In this document: positions 23,233-30,786 of the stretch, piece by piece
How positions within the stretch are numbered: the first letter of the stretch is position 1
How the letters are laid out: each line of letters opens with the position of its first letter
Assembly: GCF_003259315.1 (NCBI RefSeq)
Contig: NZ_QLLT01000001.1
Span: 124,001-188,000 of the forward strand
From: Kitasatospora sp. SolWspMP-SS2h
GTDB taxonomy: Bacteria; Actinomycetota; Actinomycetes; Streptomycetales; Streptomycetaceae
Direction of reading: 5' to 3'
Length of the DNA stretch: 64,000 nt
The notes under the pieces: model-generated
Databases searched by the model: none
Told to the model about the DNA's origin: nothing
Seen by the model: the letters and a program-made list of their open reading frames with translations, nothing else
Translations under genes and position numbers: made by a program

Positions 23233-23823
23233 GTGGGTGCGGTGGCACGTGCAGGTCTGACCCCCGAGGTACTGGCCCGAGCGGGCGCGGAACTGGCCGA
23301 CGAGGTGGGCTTCGACCGGGTGACGGTGACCGAGCTGGCCCGCCGCTTCGACGTCAAGGTCGCCAGCCTGTACTCGCACGTCAAGAGCTCCCACGACCTC
23401 AAGGTCCGGATCGCCCTGCTGGCCCTCGCCGAACTCGCCGACCGCGCCACCGACGCGATCGCCGGCCGGTCCGGCCGGGACGCCCTCGCCGCCTTCGCCG
23501 AGGCGTACCGCGGCTACGCCCGCGAATACCCGGGCCGCTACGACGCCGCCCGCCTCCGCCTCGACCCCGGGACCGCCGCCGCCAGTGCCGCTCCCCGCCA
23601 CTCCCACCTCACCCGGGCCATCCTCCGCGGCTACCACCTCCCCGAACCCGACCAGACCCACGCGGTCCGCCTCCTCGGCAGCGTCTTCCACGGCTACATC
23701 GGCCTGGAATCCGCCGGCGGCTTCGCCCACACCCCCGTCCCCCCGCAGGAGTCCTGGGACTGGATCGTCGACTCCCTCGACACCCTCCTCCGCGCCCGCA
23801 GCACCCCGGAGGGGACCGGCTGA
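23233..23823 (+). CDS. TetR/AcrR-family regulator
   Basis: A regulator of about 196 residues. Helix-turn-helix: VLARAGAELADEVGFDRVTVTELARRFDVKVASLYSHV, then a TetR_C_33-like ligand domain ending with WDWIVDSLDTLL. Upstream in-frame ATGs at 23092 and 23182 are ruled out, as the second lies in the -10 region of the promoter; GTG 23233 (AGGAAGGG four bases upstream) or GTG 23242 are the real choices. Divergent from the FBP gene and probably autoregulated through the operator at 23161. Confidence 0.87.
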   Translation: MGAVARAGLTPEVLARAGAELADEVGFDRVTVTELARRFDVKVASLYSHVKSSHDLKVRIALLALAELADRATDAIAGRSGRDALAAFAEAYRGYAREYPGRYDAARLRLDPGTAAASAAPRHSHLTRAILRGYHLPEPDQTHAVRLLGSVFHGYIGLESAGGFAHTPVPPQESWDWIVDSLDTLLRARSTPEGTG

Positions 23824-24048
23824 AACTCCCCGCCCCGCCACTCGCGGACCGGCCCGCAGAGGCTCGCGCGCGCCGCCGACCGGATGACGAGGTGGCGCGG
23901 TGACCGAACATGACGAGGCGGTGCCCGTCCGTCGGCACCGGTCCGGGTGCGCCCACCGCTCGACCGCGCGGGGAACGACGCTCACCTCCGTCTCTCCCCT
24001 ACGGCGAACGGCGGCCACCGGAGACCGGTGACCGCCGCCGTGCCCGCT

Positions 24049-24070
24049 CCCGGCCCCCGCGGGGGCCGGG
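24049..24070. terminator. Bidirectional terminator between TetR and msrA
   Basis: CCCGGCCCCC-GC-GGGGGCCGGG, perfect 10-base arms, 11 bases after the msrA stop and at the end of the gap from the TetR gene. The rest of the gap (23824-24048) holds nothing I can name. Confidence 0.7.
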
Positions 24071-24080
24071 GCTCGGGCCC

Positions 24081-24587
24081 TTACGCCCCTTCGCGGACCG
24101 GGAGCTTCCAGCCCGGGCGCGGGTAGTGGCAGGTGTAGCCGTTGGGGTAGTGCTGGAGGTAGTCCTGGTGCTCGGGCTCGGCCTCCCAGAAGTCGCCGAG
24201 CGGGGTCACCTCGGTGACCACCTTGCCCGGCCACAGGCCGCTCGCGTCGACGTCCGCGATGGTGTCGAGGGCGGTGGCGCGCTGGGCCTCGTCCGCGTAG
24301 AAGACAGCCGAGCGGTAGCTGCTGCCGATGTCGTTGCCCTGCCGGTCCAGGGTGCTCGGGTCGTGGATCTGGAAGAAGTACTCCAGCAGCGTCCGGTAGC
24401 TGATCCGCTCCGGGTCGTAGACGATCTCCAGCGCCTCGGCGTGGCCGGGGTGGTTGCGGTAGGTGGCGTGCGCGTTCTCGCCGCCGGTGTAGCCGGTGCG
24501 GGTCGACTGGACGCCGGGGAGTTTGCGGATCAGCTCCTGCATACCCCAGAAGCAGCCGCCGGCCAGGACGGCACGGTCCGTGGTCAT
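24081..24587 (-). CDS. msrA: Peptide methionine (S)-S-oxide reductase
   Basis: A 168-residue MsrA, which repairs oxidised methionine in proteins and free Met sulfoxide. The catalytic Cys is Cys12 in GGCFWG, and Glu and Tyr residues of the substrate pocket are in YTGGE and the SSYRSAVFY segment. A second Cys near 153 ([10 protein letters not shown]) is placed to resolve the sulfenic acid. Length is usual. The ATG at 24587 is preceded by GAGTGAG. Monocistronic. Confidence 0.95.
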   Translation of the reverse strand: MTTDRAVLAGGCFWGMQELIRKLPGVQSTRTGYTGGENAHATYRNHPGHAEALEIVYDPERISYRTLLEYFFQIHDPSTLDRQGNDIGSSYRSAVFYADEAQRATALDTIADVDASGLWPGKVVTEVTPLGDFWEAEPEHQDYLQHYPNGYTCHYPRPGWKLPVREGA

Positions 24588-24728
24588 CTAGTACTCACTC
24601 CTCGCATGGGACGTCGACTCGTCCGCCCGGGGCACCGCCCCGGGGGACCATCCGGTCCAACCGCCCGGACACCCCCGATGTTCCCCGCCCGGCCCCCGCC
24701 CCGCCCGCCGACCCGCGCACCGCCTCGC

Positions 24729-25328
24729 TCAGCCGGCCAGCCCCTCCAGCACCTGCGCCCCGGGCAGCGCACCGGCGACCGCACCGGGCAGGATCAGCTT
24801 CCCGCGTCGCCGACCGCTGCCCACCAGCACGTACGGGGCGGCGGCGACCGCGGCGTCGACCAGCAGCGGCCAGTGCGCGGGCAGGCCGACGGGGGTGATG
24901 CCGCCGTACTCCATGCCGCTCTCGCCGACGGCGGTGTCCATCGGTGCGAACGACGCCTTGCGCGCGCCCAGGTGACTCCGCACCGCCTTGTTGACGTCGA
25001 GCCGGGTGGTGGCCAGCACCAGCCCGGCGGCCAGCGTGGTCTCCCCGCCGCGCTTCGCGGCGACCACCACGCAGTTCGCGGACGCCTCCGCCGGGACGTC
25101 GTACGCGGCGCAGAACACGGCGGTGTCGGCCAACTCCGGGTCGGTGTCCACGTACAGCACCTGCCGGGCCAGCTCCGCGTCCCAGCGCCCGAGCAGTTCG
25201 GCCACCGGGGCCGCCAACTCCCCGACGGCGTCCACCGCCCGCCGCACCTGCGGGAAGTTCCCGAACGGCGCCCGCACCGACTCCCCGGCCGATCCGGACT
25301 GCTCCAGCTGCTCCGTCTGCTCGCTCAT
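24729..25328 (-). CDS. YbaK/EbsC-family aminoacyl-tRNA deacylase
   Basis: A 199-residue protein with the YbaK/ProX editing domain, which hydrolyses misacylated tRNA. The N-terminal 55 residues (MSEQTEQ...) form a helical lead not present in minimal YbaK. The conserved catalytic Lys is in TRLDVNKAVR (near 110), followed by GMEYGGITPVGLPAHW, where the GGxxPxG loop is typical. Alone on the minus strand between msrA and the DinB-like gene, without a clear operon link. Whether it edits Cys-tRNA(Pro) or another tRNA cannot be seen. Confidence 0.87.
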   Translation of the reverse strand: MSEQTEQLEQSGSAGESVRAPFGNFPQVRRAVDAVGELAAPVAELLGRWDAELARQVLYVDTDPELADTAVFCAAYDVPAEASANCVVVAAKRGGETTLAAGLVLATTRLDVNKAVRSHLGARKASFAPMDTAVGESGMEYGGITPVGLPAHWPLLVDAAVAAAPYVLVGSGRRRGKLILPGAVAGALPGAQVLEGLAG

Positions 25329-25392
25329 GCCCCGACTCTAGCGAAGGCGCACCCGCCGCCCGCACGTCTCCGCGGACTGCGACGGCCACACC

Positions 25393-25437
25393 GGCTCCGG
25401 CGGCTCCGGCGGCTCCGACAGCTCCGATGGCTCCGGC
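25393..25437. repeat. Five 9-bp repeats just after a gene end
   Basis: GGCTCCGGC-like units at 25393, 25402, 25411, 25420 and 25429, abutting the TAG stop of the minus-strand DinB-like gene at 25440. Two copies are degenerate. Confidence 0.75.
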
Positions 25438-25439
25438 GG

Positions 25440-26009
25440 CTATTCGGCGAGCGCCGCCCGCCAGGCCCAGGACTCCCGGCGCGGCCGGCCCGGGAGTTCG
25501 CCGCGGCCGGTGCACCAGAGCAGGACGGGGGCGGGCTCTCCGGCGGGGGCGTGCGGGAAGAGCCGGGCCAGGACGGCGGCGCAGAGCGCGGGCGGCGGCG
25601 TCCAGTCGAGGGCCAGGCCGGTGGTGATGTCGTGGGTGTGCAGCAGCGTCTCGGCGACGCCCATCGCGGCGAAACCGCTCGGGTCGGTCGGTCCCCAGTG
25701 CCAGGCGCGCAGCCCGGGGTCGGCGGCGGCCAGCGCGAGGGCCAGCAGGTCGCCGCAGGCCAGCGCGGTCGCCAGCAGGTCGGCGGGGCGGGCGTCCTGG
25801 CGTGCCGTCAGGTCGAAGGGCAGGTAGCGGTCGGTGGGCCGGGCGGCGAGCTGTCCGGCGTAGGCGAGCAGGTCGTGGCCGATGTGGGCGAGGGTGTCCC
25901 GGCAGCTCCACTCCAGGGGGCCGGCCGGGACGCCCCAGTCCAGGCCGAGCTGCGGGGTGAGGACGCTTCGCGTCTCCGCCAGGGCCGCACGCAGTTCCTG
26001 ATGGTCCAT
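25440..26009 (-). CDS. DinB/mycothiol-dependent maleylpyruvate isomerase-type protein
   Basis: A 189-residue four-helix-bundle protein of the MDMPI_N/DinB_2 type. The three metal-ligand His of the family are in TLAHIGHDLLAYAG (about 39-52) and LLHTHDITTG (about 120-130). Many actinobacterial members use mycothiol as cofactor, which fits the suggested taxon. The C-terminal region (VLLWCTGRGELPGRP) is the usual small extra domain with the typical L.W.TGR..L motif. Substrate unknown. Minus strand, possibly co-transcribed with the VOC gene 100 bases upstream. Confidence 0.82.
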   Translation of the reverse strand: MDHQELRAALAETRSVLTPQLGLDWGVPAGPLEWSCRDTLAHIGHDLLAYAGQLAARPTDRYLPFDLTARQDARPADLLATALACGDLLALALAAADPGLRAWHWGPTDPSGFAAMGVAETLLHTHDITTGLALDWTPPPALCAAVLARLFPHAPAGEPAPVLLWCTGRGELPGRPRRESWAWRAALAE

Positions 26010-26109
26010 CGCCCCATCCTCGCACCCGCGATCCGCTGACCCGCCGGCCCGCGTCGACAGGTCGTCGGATCAGCGGATCGACAGGTCGATAGGTCGACAG
26101 CTCAACCGG

Positions 26110-26484
26110 TCACAGGTAGGGCCGGGTGATCAGCTCCAACCCGTGGCCGGCCGGATCGAGCACGTAGACGCCGCGTCCGCCGTGCTCGGTGTTGGTCTCG
26201 CCGAGGCGCTGCATCTGCGGGTCGGCCCAGTGGTCGATGCCGCGTTCGCGCAGCATGGTGTGCGCGCGGTCGAAGAGTTCGTCGTCGACCAGGAAGGCGT
26301 AGTGCTGCCGTTGGATCTCCACCGGCGGTTCGGCGAACTGCAGCAGCACGCCGTCGGCGAGCCGGAGGTTGGTGAACGGGCCCCAGGAGGGCGCCTGTTC
26401 GGCCTCCAGCAGCTCCTGGTAGAAGCGGGCGGAGGCGGTGCGGTCGCGCGAGGCGATGATGGTGTGGTTGAAGGCGGCGGGCAT
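26110..26484 (-). CDS. VOC-family (glyoxalase/dioxygenase-like) protein
   Basis: A 124-residue single vicinal-oxygen-chelate domain made of two beta-alpha-beta-beta-beta halves. Metal-type positions are His in NHTIIAS (residue 6), His in QHYAFLVDD and Glu in GLELITRPYL. It could be a glyoxalase, a bleomycin-type binding protein or a dioxygenase half. The ATG at 26484 begins directly at the first strand. The 3' flank (about 26055-26109) is a run of related words built on cgacaggtcg. Confidence 0.85.
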   Translation of the reverse strand: MPAAFNHTIIASRDRTASARFYQELLEAEQAPSWGPFTNLRLADGVLLQFAEPPVEIQRQHYAFLVDDELFDRAHTMLRERGIDHWADPQMQRLGETNTEHGGRGVYVLDPAGHGLELITRPYL

Positions 26485-26784
26485 GGTTCGGGTCTGACCT
26501 CGTTCCGGATGTGGTCGGCAGGGGGGCGGTACGCGCACTGCGCGGAGGAGGGGTGGTCCTCTGGCGTGCGGGCGGCCCTGCGGCACCCGGGGCGCGGTCA
26601 GTCGCCCACCGGGTCGCCGATCCGTGCGTGGCCCATGGCCGTTCCGGTGTTCACCCGGACACCGTACGGAACCCCCTCGTCCCCCGACAACACCTTTTCC
26701 GCTGCCGCCACTCCCCTCTCCTCCGCCCCGGCCGCACCGAAAACCGGGCGCGGCCGGGACGCCGTCGGCACTACCGTCGCGCGG

Positions 26785-27522
26785 ATGGCCGACGAATGCT
26801 TCACCCTGCCCCGGCTGGCGGCGATCCACGACGCGCTCGACCCGGTGCGCGACGACCTGCCGCCCTACCTCGCCCTGGTGGACGAGCTCGGCGCGTCCCG
26901 CGTCCTCGACCTGGGCTGCGGCACCGGGGTGTTCGCCCTGCTGCTGGCCGGGCGCGGCGTGCGCGTGCTCGGTGTCGACCCGGCCGCCGCGTCCGTCGCG
27001 GTGGCCCGCCGCAAGCCGGGTGCCAAGCGGGTCCGCTGGCTGGTCGGGGACGCGACGGGCCTGCCTCCGCTGGAGGTCGACCTGGTCACCATGACCGCCA
27101 ATGCCGCCCAGGCGGTCACCGGTCCCGGGCAGTGGCACGCCACCCTGCTGGGCGTGCGCGGCGCGCTGCGCCCGGGCGGGCACCTGGTGTTCGAGAGCCG
27201 GGTGCCGGCCCGCCGGGCCTGGGAGTCCTGGACGCGGGAGGCGTCCCACCGGGTGAGCGAGCTGCCGGACGTCGGCGCGGTGGAGAACTGGGTGGAGCTG
27301 CTGGACGTCTCCGGGCCGCTGGTGACGTTCCGCTGGCACTACGTGTTCGCGGCGGACGGGCAGCACCTCACCTCGGACTCCACCCTGCGCTTTCGCGAAC
27401 GCGGCGAGGTCGAGGCCGACCTGCGTGCGGCGGGCCTGGACCCGGTCGAGGTCCGGGACGCCCCGGACCGCCCCGGCCGGGAACACGTCTTCCTGGCCCG
27501 CCGCCCGAACGCCCCTTCCTGA
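26785..27522 (+). CDS. Class I SAM-dependent methyltransferase
   Basis: A 245-residue methyltransferase. Motif I is VLDLGCGTGVFALLLA (about 39-54), the acidic end of strand 2 is VLGVDPA, motif II is VDLVTMTANAAQAV, and GALRPGGHLVFE is the post-motif III region. The second half, with FRWHYVFAADGQHLTSDSTLRFR, is typical of actinobacterial Methyltransf_25 proteins of unknown substrate. ATG at 26785 with GCGGATGG context and no strong ribosome site; a TTG or upstream start is less likely. Alone on the plus strand. Confidence 0.87.
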   Translation: MADECFTLPRLAAIHDALDPVRDDLPPYLALVDELGASRVLDLGCGTGVFALLLAGRGVRVLGVDPAAASVAVARRKPGAKRVRWLVGDATGLPPLEVDLVTMTANAAQAVTGPGQWHATLLGVRGALRPGGHLVFESRVPARRAWESWTREASHRVSELPDVGAVENWVELLDVSGPLVTFRWHYVFAADGQHLTSDSTLRFRERGEVEADLRAAGLDPVEVRDAPDRPGREHVFLARRPNAPS

Positions 27523-28074
27523 GCGACGGCTTGACACCGACCCGGCCCCGGGTCGAACCCCGGCCGGACGCCGGGCGAATCCCGGGCGGACCCAGGACCT
27601 GCCGTTCCCCCGCCCCCGGGCCCGCTGGTTCGCCGGCCGTACGGCGGAACGCGGCGGACGGAGGGCCGGGGTGGGCATCGAGGGGACCGGCGCGCCGGGC
27701 GTCGCGACGGTCGGCGTCCTCGGGACGCCGCTGTCCGCGCTGCCGACGCAACACGCGGCGGACAGCGGGTGGCGGCGCGAGCGGGGACGCGCCGAGGCGG
27801 CGGCGGAGCGGCAGCGGCGCGAGCACGAACTGCGCGGAAACGACGCCGCCCGTGCCCGGATCTCCGGCCCGCTCGACCCGCCCGGCCGGCCGACCCGTCC
27901 GGCCCGCTCGACCCCGTCCGCGCCATGGAGCCGGACGTGTGGCAGCTGCCGGCCCGCCCGACGCATACTCCTGGCATCCGCTGGCGAAAATACCGCCAGC
28001 GGCATGCAGTTGCGAGGGTGCCGCGCCCCGCCCGGCCGGTACCGGACCCGCCGCGGCGGCCGGGAAGGAGCACC
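27523..28074. other. 552-base gap before the Mo-cofactor protein gene
   Basis: The first part, up to about 27665, is GC-rich without a feature I can name. From 27671 there is one weak open frame, listed separately, and from 27974 an inverted repeat probably belonging to a promoter region. Confidence 0.5.
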
Positions 28075-28078
28075 GTGA
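27671..28078 (+). CDS. Possible protein of unknown function, 135 aa (doubtful)
   Basis: GTG at 27671 has GGAGGG five bases upstream and the frame ends in a TGA overlapping the next GTG by four bases. For about 75 codons the third position is nearly always G or C, as in real genes here, and the sequence includes a charged helix (GRAEAAAERQRREHELR). After that the bias is lost and the frame crosses an inverted repeat. Either a decayed gene, a frameshifted one, or chance. Confidence 0.3.
   Translation: MGIEGTGAPGVATVGVLGTPLSALPTQHAADSGWRRERGRAEAAAERQRREHELRGNDAARARISGPLDPPGRPTRPARSTPSAPWSRTCGSCRPARRILLASAGENTASGMQLRGCRAPPGRYRTRRGGREGAP
27974..28007. promoter_or_regulatory. Inverted repeat upstream of the Mo-cofactor protein gene
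   Basis: CCGCTGGCG-N7-CGCCAGCGG has perfect 9-base arms, extended by GCAT/ATGC with a one-base bulge. The AT-rich centre (AAAATAC) is unusual here. About 70 bases before the GTG at 28075. Confidence 0.5.
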
Positions 28079-28524
28079 CCGCCACCACCGCACCACCCGC
28101 CGTACGGTTCCACGGCAGCGTCGACGCACCGCTGCGGTTGACCGTCGCCCAGCTGCGCGCGCTGCCCGCCCACCGGGCCGAGGTGAGCTTCGACTGCCTC
28201 ACCGACGGCGAGCGGCGGCACCGCTTCGAGGGCCCGAAGCTGTGGGACGCGGTGCGCGAGGCCCGTCCGCGGATCGACCTGCGCGGCCGCAAGCAGCGCC
28301 TGCGCTTCCTGCTGGCCGTGACCGGCGCGGACGGCCACTGCGCGGTCCTGTCCTGGGCCGAGATCGACCCGGACTTCGGCGGCCAGCGGGTCCTCCTCGC
28401 CACCAGCGCCGACGGCGCGGCGCTGGACCGCGCCGGCCCGCAGCTGGTGGTGCCCGCCGACCGCTGCGGCGGGCGCTACATCGGCGGGGTCACCGAGGTC
28501 TGGATCGGCCCGGTCGCGCGCTGA
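28075..28524 (+). CDS. Small molybdopterin-binding (sulfite-oxidase-fold) domain protein
   Basis: A 149-residue protein with the core of the oxidoreductase molybdopterin-binding domain: FHGSVDAPLRLTVAQLRALP, then VSFDCLTDGERR with the Cys that binds Mo in the family, then AVLSWAEIDPDF and VPADRCGGRYIGGVTEVWI. It is shorter than full YedY or sulfite oxidase domains (about 200 residues or more) and has no signal peptide. It may be a minimal cytoplasmic form or only bind the cofactor. GTG at 28075 with GGAAGGAG close upstream; an ATG alternative is absent. Confidence 0.78.
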   Translation: MTATTAPPAVRFHGSVDAPLRLTVAQLRALPAHRAEVSFDCLTDGERRHRFEGPKLWDAVREARPRIDLRGRKQRLRFLLAVTGADGHCAVLSWAEIDPDFGGQRVLLATSADGAALDRAGPQLVVPADRCGGRYIGGVTEVWIGPVAR

Positions 28525-28605
28525 CCGCCGCACCGGGAGCATCCCCGGGCGAGCCGCCCCGGGCGTGGGCGAAATCACCGGAGAGCCTCGCAACTGCCAC
28601 GATAG

Positions 28606-28631
28606 AGTGGCGAAACCACTGGCAGATGCCA
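28606..28631. promoter_or_regulatory. Two adjoining short palindromes before the GGCT-M24 gene
   Basis: AGTGG-N5-CCACT (28606-28620) directly joined to TGGCA-GA-TGCCA (28620-28631), 19 bases before the GTG at 28650. It shares TGGCGAAA and a following GCCA/TGGC pattern with the repeat at 27974. Confidence 0.4.
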
Positions 28632-28649
28632 TGTCGCGATGGGGGTCCC

Positions 28650-29678
28650 GTGTCCGACCAGCTGCTGTTCTCGTACGGGACGCTCTGCCTCCCGCAGGTC
28701 CAACGGGCCCGGTTCGGGCGCGAGTTGGCGGGCCGCCCCGACGCGCTGACCGGCTTCCGGCTGGACACCGTGACGATCACCGACCCGGACGTGATCGCCG
28801 ACAGCGGCAGCGACCGGCACCCGGTGGCCGTCCGCTCCGACGACCCCGCGGACGCGGTCGAGGGCACCGTCTTCACGCTCAGCGCCGCGGAGCTGGCGGC
28901 GGCCGACCACTACGAGGTCGAGGACTACCTGCGCATCCGGGCCGACCTGCGCTCCGGCGTCCGGGCCTGGGCCTACGTGGACACCGCCACCGCGGAGGAG
29001 TTCCGCGCCCGGCGGCTGCTCGACGCCCAGGCCAAGGCGACCGTCCTGTTCGAGGAGGTGGCCCGGCGCGGCCTGGTCGCCCCCGGCCGGAGCGAGCAGG
29101 CCGTCAGCGACGGCATCCGCGACCTGGCGAACGAGCTGTTCGGGACGACCAGGCACTGGCACAAGCGCATCGTCCGCTCGGGCCCGCACACCCTGTTCCC
29201 CTACCGGGAGAACCCGCCGGACCGGGTCCTCGAGGCCGACGACATCGCCTTCGCCGACTTCGGCCCGATCTTCGAGGAGTTCGAGGCCGACCTCGGCCGC
29301 ACCTACGTCCTGGGCGACGACCCGGACAAGCTGCGCCTCGCCGCGGACCTGCCCGCGGTGTTCGACGCCGGTCGCCGCTACTTCGCCGAGCACCAGGACG
29401 TCACCGGCGCCCGACTGCACGCCGAGGTCGACCGCCTGGCCCGGGCCGCGGGCTGGACGCTCGGCGGCACCGGCCACGCCGGGCACCTGGTCGGCGAGTT
29501 CCCGCACGAGAAGATCGACGCCGCCGAGATCGAGTCCTACATCGCGCCCGGCAACACCACGCCCATGCGCCGCACCGACCGGGCCGGACGGGTCTGCCAC
29601 TGGATCCTGGAGGTCCACCTCGTCGACCCCGCGCGGGGCTTCGGCGGCTTCCACGAGCAGCTCCTCGACCTGGGCTGA
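28650..29678 (+). CDS. Gamma-glutamylcyclotransferase - M24 metallopeptidase fusion
   Basis: A 342-residue two-domain protein. Residues 1 to about 120 are an AIG2/GGCT domain: FSYGTLCLPQVQ (substrate loop YGTL) and the catalytic-Glu region ADHYEVEDYLRI. It would release 5-oxoproline from gamma-glutamyl compounds. Residues from about 145 are an M24 (aminopeptidase P/prolidase) domain with all metal ligands: Asp in FADFGP, Asp in ADLGRTY, His in GHAGHLVGEFPH, Glu in ILEVHLV and Glu in FHEQLL. No creatinase N-domain. Both halves look active. Could process gamma-glutamyl peptides in two steps. Start GTG at 28650 after a GGGGG stretch. Confidence 0.87.
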   Translation: MSDQLLFSYGTLCLPQVQRARFGRELAGRPDALTGFRLDTVTITDPDVIADSGSDRHPVAVRSDDPADAVEGTVFTLSAAELAAADHYEVEDYLRIRADLRSGVRAWAYVDTATAEEFRARRLLDAQAKATVLFEEVARRGLVAPGRSEQAVSDGIRDLANELFGTTRHWHKRIVRSGPHTLFPYRENPPDRVLEADDIAFADFGPIFEEFEADLGRTYVLGDDPDKLRLAADLPAVFDAGRRYFAEHQDVTGARLHAEVDRLARAAGWTLGGTGHAGHLVGEFPHEKIDAAEIESYIAPGNTTPMRRTDRAGRVCHWILEVHLVDPARGFGGFHEQLLDLG

Positions 29679-29695
29679 ACCCGCGACGGCCGCTG

Positions 29696-29714
29696 CGCGT
29701 CCGCCCGGGACGCG
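29696..29714. terminator. Weak bidirectional hairpin
   Basis: CGCGTCC-N5-GGACGCG, 18 bases after the GGCT-M24 stop and before the convergent dehydrogenase gene. Confidence 0.4.
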
Positions 29715-29814
29715 TGGGCGCGCGCACCACCTCGCGCGCCCCGGACCGGGTGATCGCCCGGAGGAAGTGCCGCGCGGGCGCGAGGGGCGGCCGGGGGCGG
29801 GCGGGTGGTGCGGG

Positions 29815-30726
29815 TCAGTGCCCGGGGGCGAGCGGTTCGCCGTGCTCGAACCGCAGGACCTGTCGGCGCAGGGCGCGCTTGGCCCGGGGCAGGAAGGCGC
29901 TGCTGGGGCCGCCGACGTGCGGGGTGATCAGCACGCCGGGGGCGTGCCAGAGCGGGTGCCCGGCGGGCAGCGGCTCCGGGTCGGTGACGTCGAGGGCCGC
30001 CCGCAGGCGCCGCGCGGAGAGTTCCGCGAGCAGCGCCGCGGTGTCGACGACGGGGCCCCGGGCGACGTTGACGAGCAGCGCGCCGTCCTTCATCCGGGCC
30101 AGGAATCCGGCGTCGACCAGGTGGCGGGTCTGCGGGGTCAGCGGCGTCAGCAGCACGACGACGTCCGCGGCCGGGAGCAGCTCCGCGAGTTCCGCCGTGC
30201 CGTGCACCCCCTCCTCGGGGCGGGGGCGGCGGGCGACCCGGACCACCTCGCACTCGAAGGGTTCCAGCCGCGCGGCGAGCGCCCGGCCGATCGAGCCGTA
30301 GCCGAGGATGAGCACGGTCCGGTCGGCGAGGGACGGGTGGAACTCCTGCTGCCAGCGCTCCCGGTCCTGGAGGCGGGTGAAGTGCGGGACGCCGCGCAGC
30401 GAGGCGAGGATCAGCGTCACCGCCAGCTCGGCGGTGCTGGCGTCGTGCAGCCCGGGCGCGTTGCACGCGACGACTCCGGGCGGCACGTGCGGCAGGACGT
30501 CGTCCATCCCGGCGGTGAGCGTCTGGACCACCTTGAGCGACGGCAGCCGCCCGATCACCGGCAGCGCGACGGCGTGCCGCATGTACGGCAGGCAGAAGAA
30601 CTCCACCTCGCGCAGTGCGTCGTCCGGCGGCACCGGGCCGTCCCCGTCCCACACCAGGGCGTCGAGTCCGGCGGGCAGACCGCCGATCACATCGGGGGCG
30701 TACGGGAGGAGGTAACGAGCGCTCAT
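29815..30726 (-). CDS. D-2-hydroxyacid dehydrogenase, NAD(P)-dependent
   Basis: A 303-residue member of the D-isomer-specific 2-hydroxyacid dehydrogenases. The nucleotide loop is LGYGSIG (about 139-145). Catalytic residues: Arg in VNVARGPVVD, Glu in DVTDPEPLP and His in LITPHVGG. It reduces 2-keto acids such as glyoxylate or hydroxypyruvate. It follows the LacI gene by 60 bases on the same strand and may be co-transcribed, which would place it in sugar or sugar-acid metabolism. ATG at 30726 with GGGGCATGAG context; no strong ribosome site. Confidence 0.9.
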   Translation of the reverse strand: MSARYLLPYAPDVIGGLPAGLDALVWDGDGPVPPDDALREVEFFCLPYMRHAVALPVIGRLPSLKVVQTLTAGMDDVLPHVPPGVVACNAPGLHDASTAELAVTLILASLRGVPHFTRLQDRERWQQEFHPSLADRTVLILGYGSIGRALAARLEPFECEVVRVARRPRPEEGVHGTAELAELLPAADVVVLLTPLTPQTRHLVDAGFLARMKDGALLVNVARGPVVDTAALLAELSARRLRAALDVTDPEPLPAGHPLWHAPGVLITPHVGGPSSAFLPRAKRALRRQVLRFEHGEPLAPGH

Positions 30727-30786
30727 GCCCCGACCTTAACCACCGCACCCACCTGCACCCACCGCCCGGGCCGGAGCCCGGGCCGC

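Noticed and set aside
24595..26025. Long minus-strand frame over the YbaK and DinB-like genes
   Set aside because: It is out of frame with both recognisable proteins and consists of Arg/Gly/Ala-rich translation typical of high-GC shadows.
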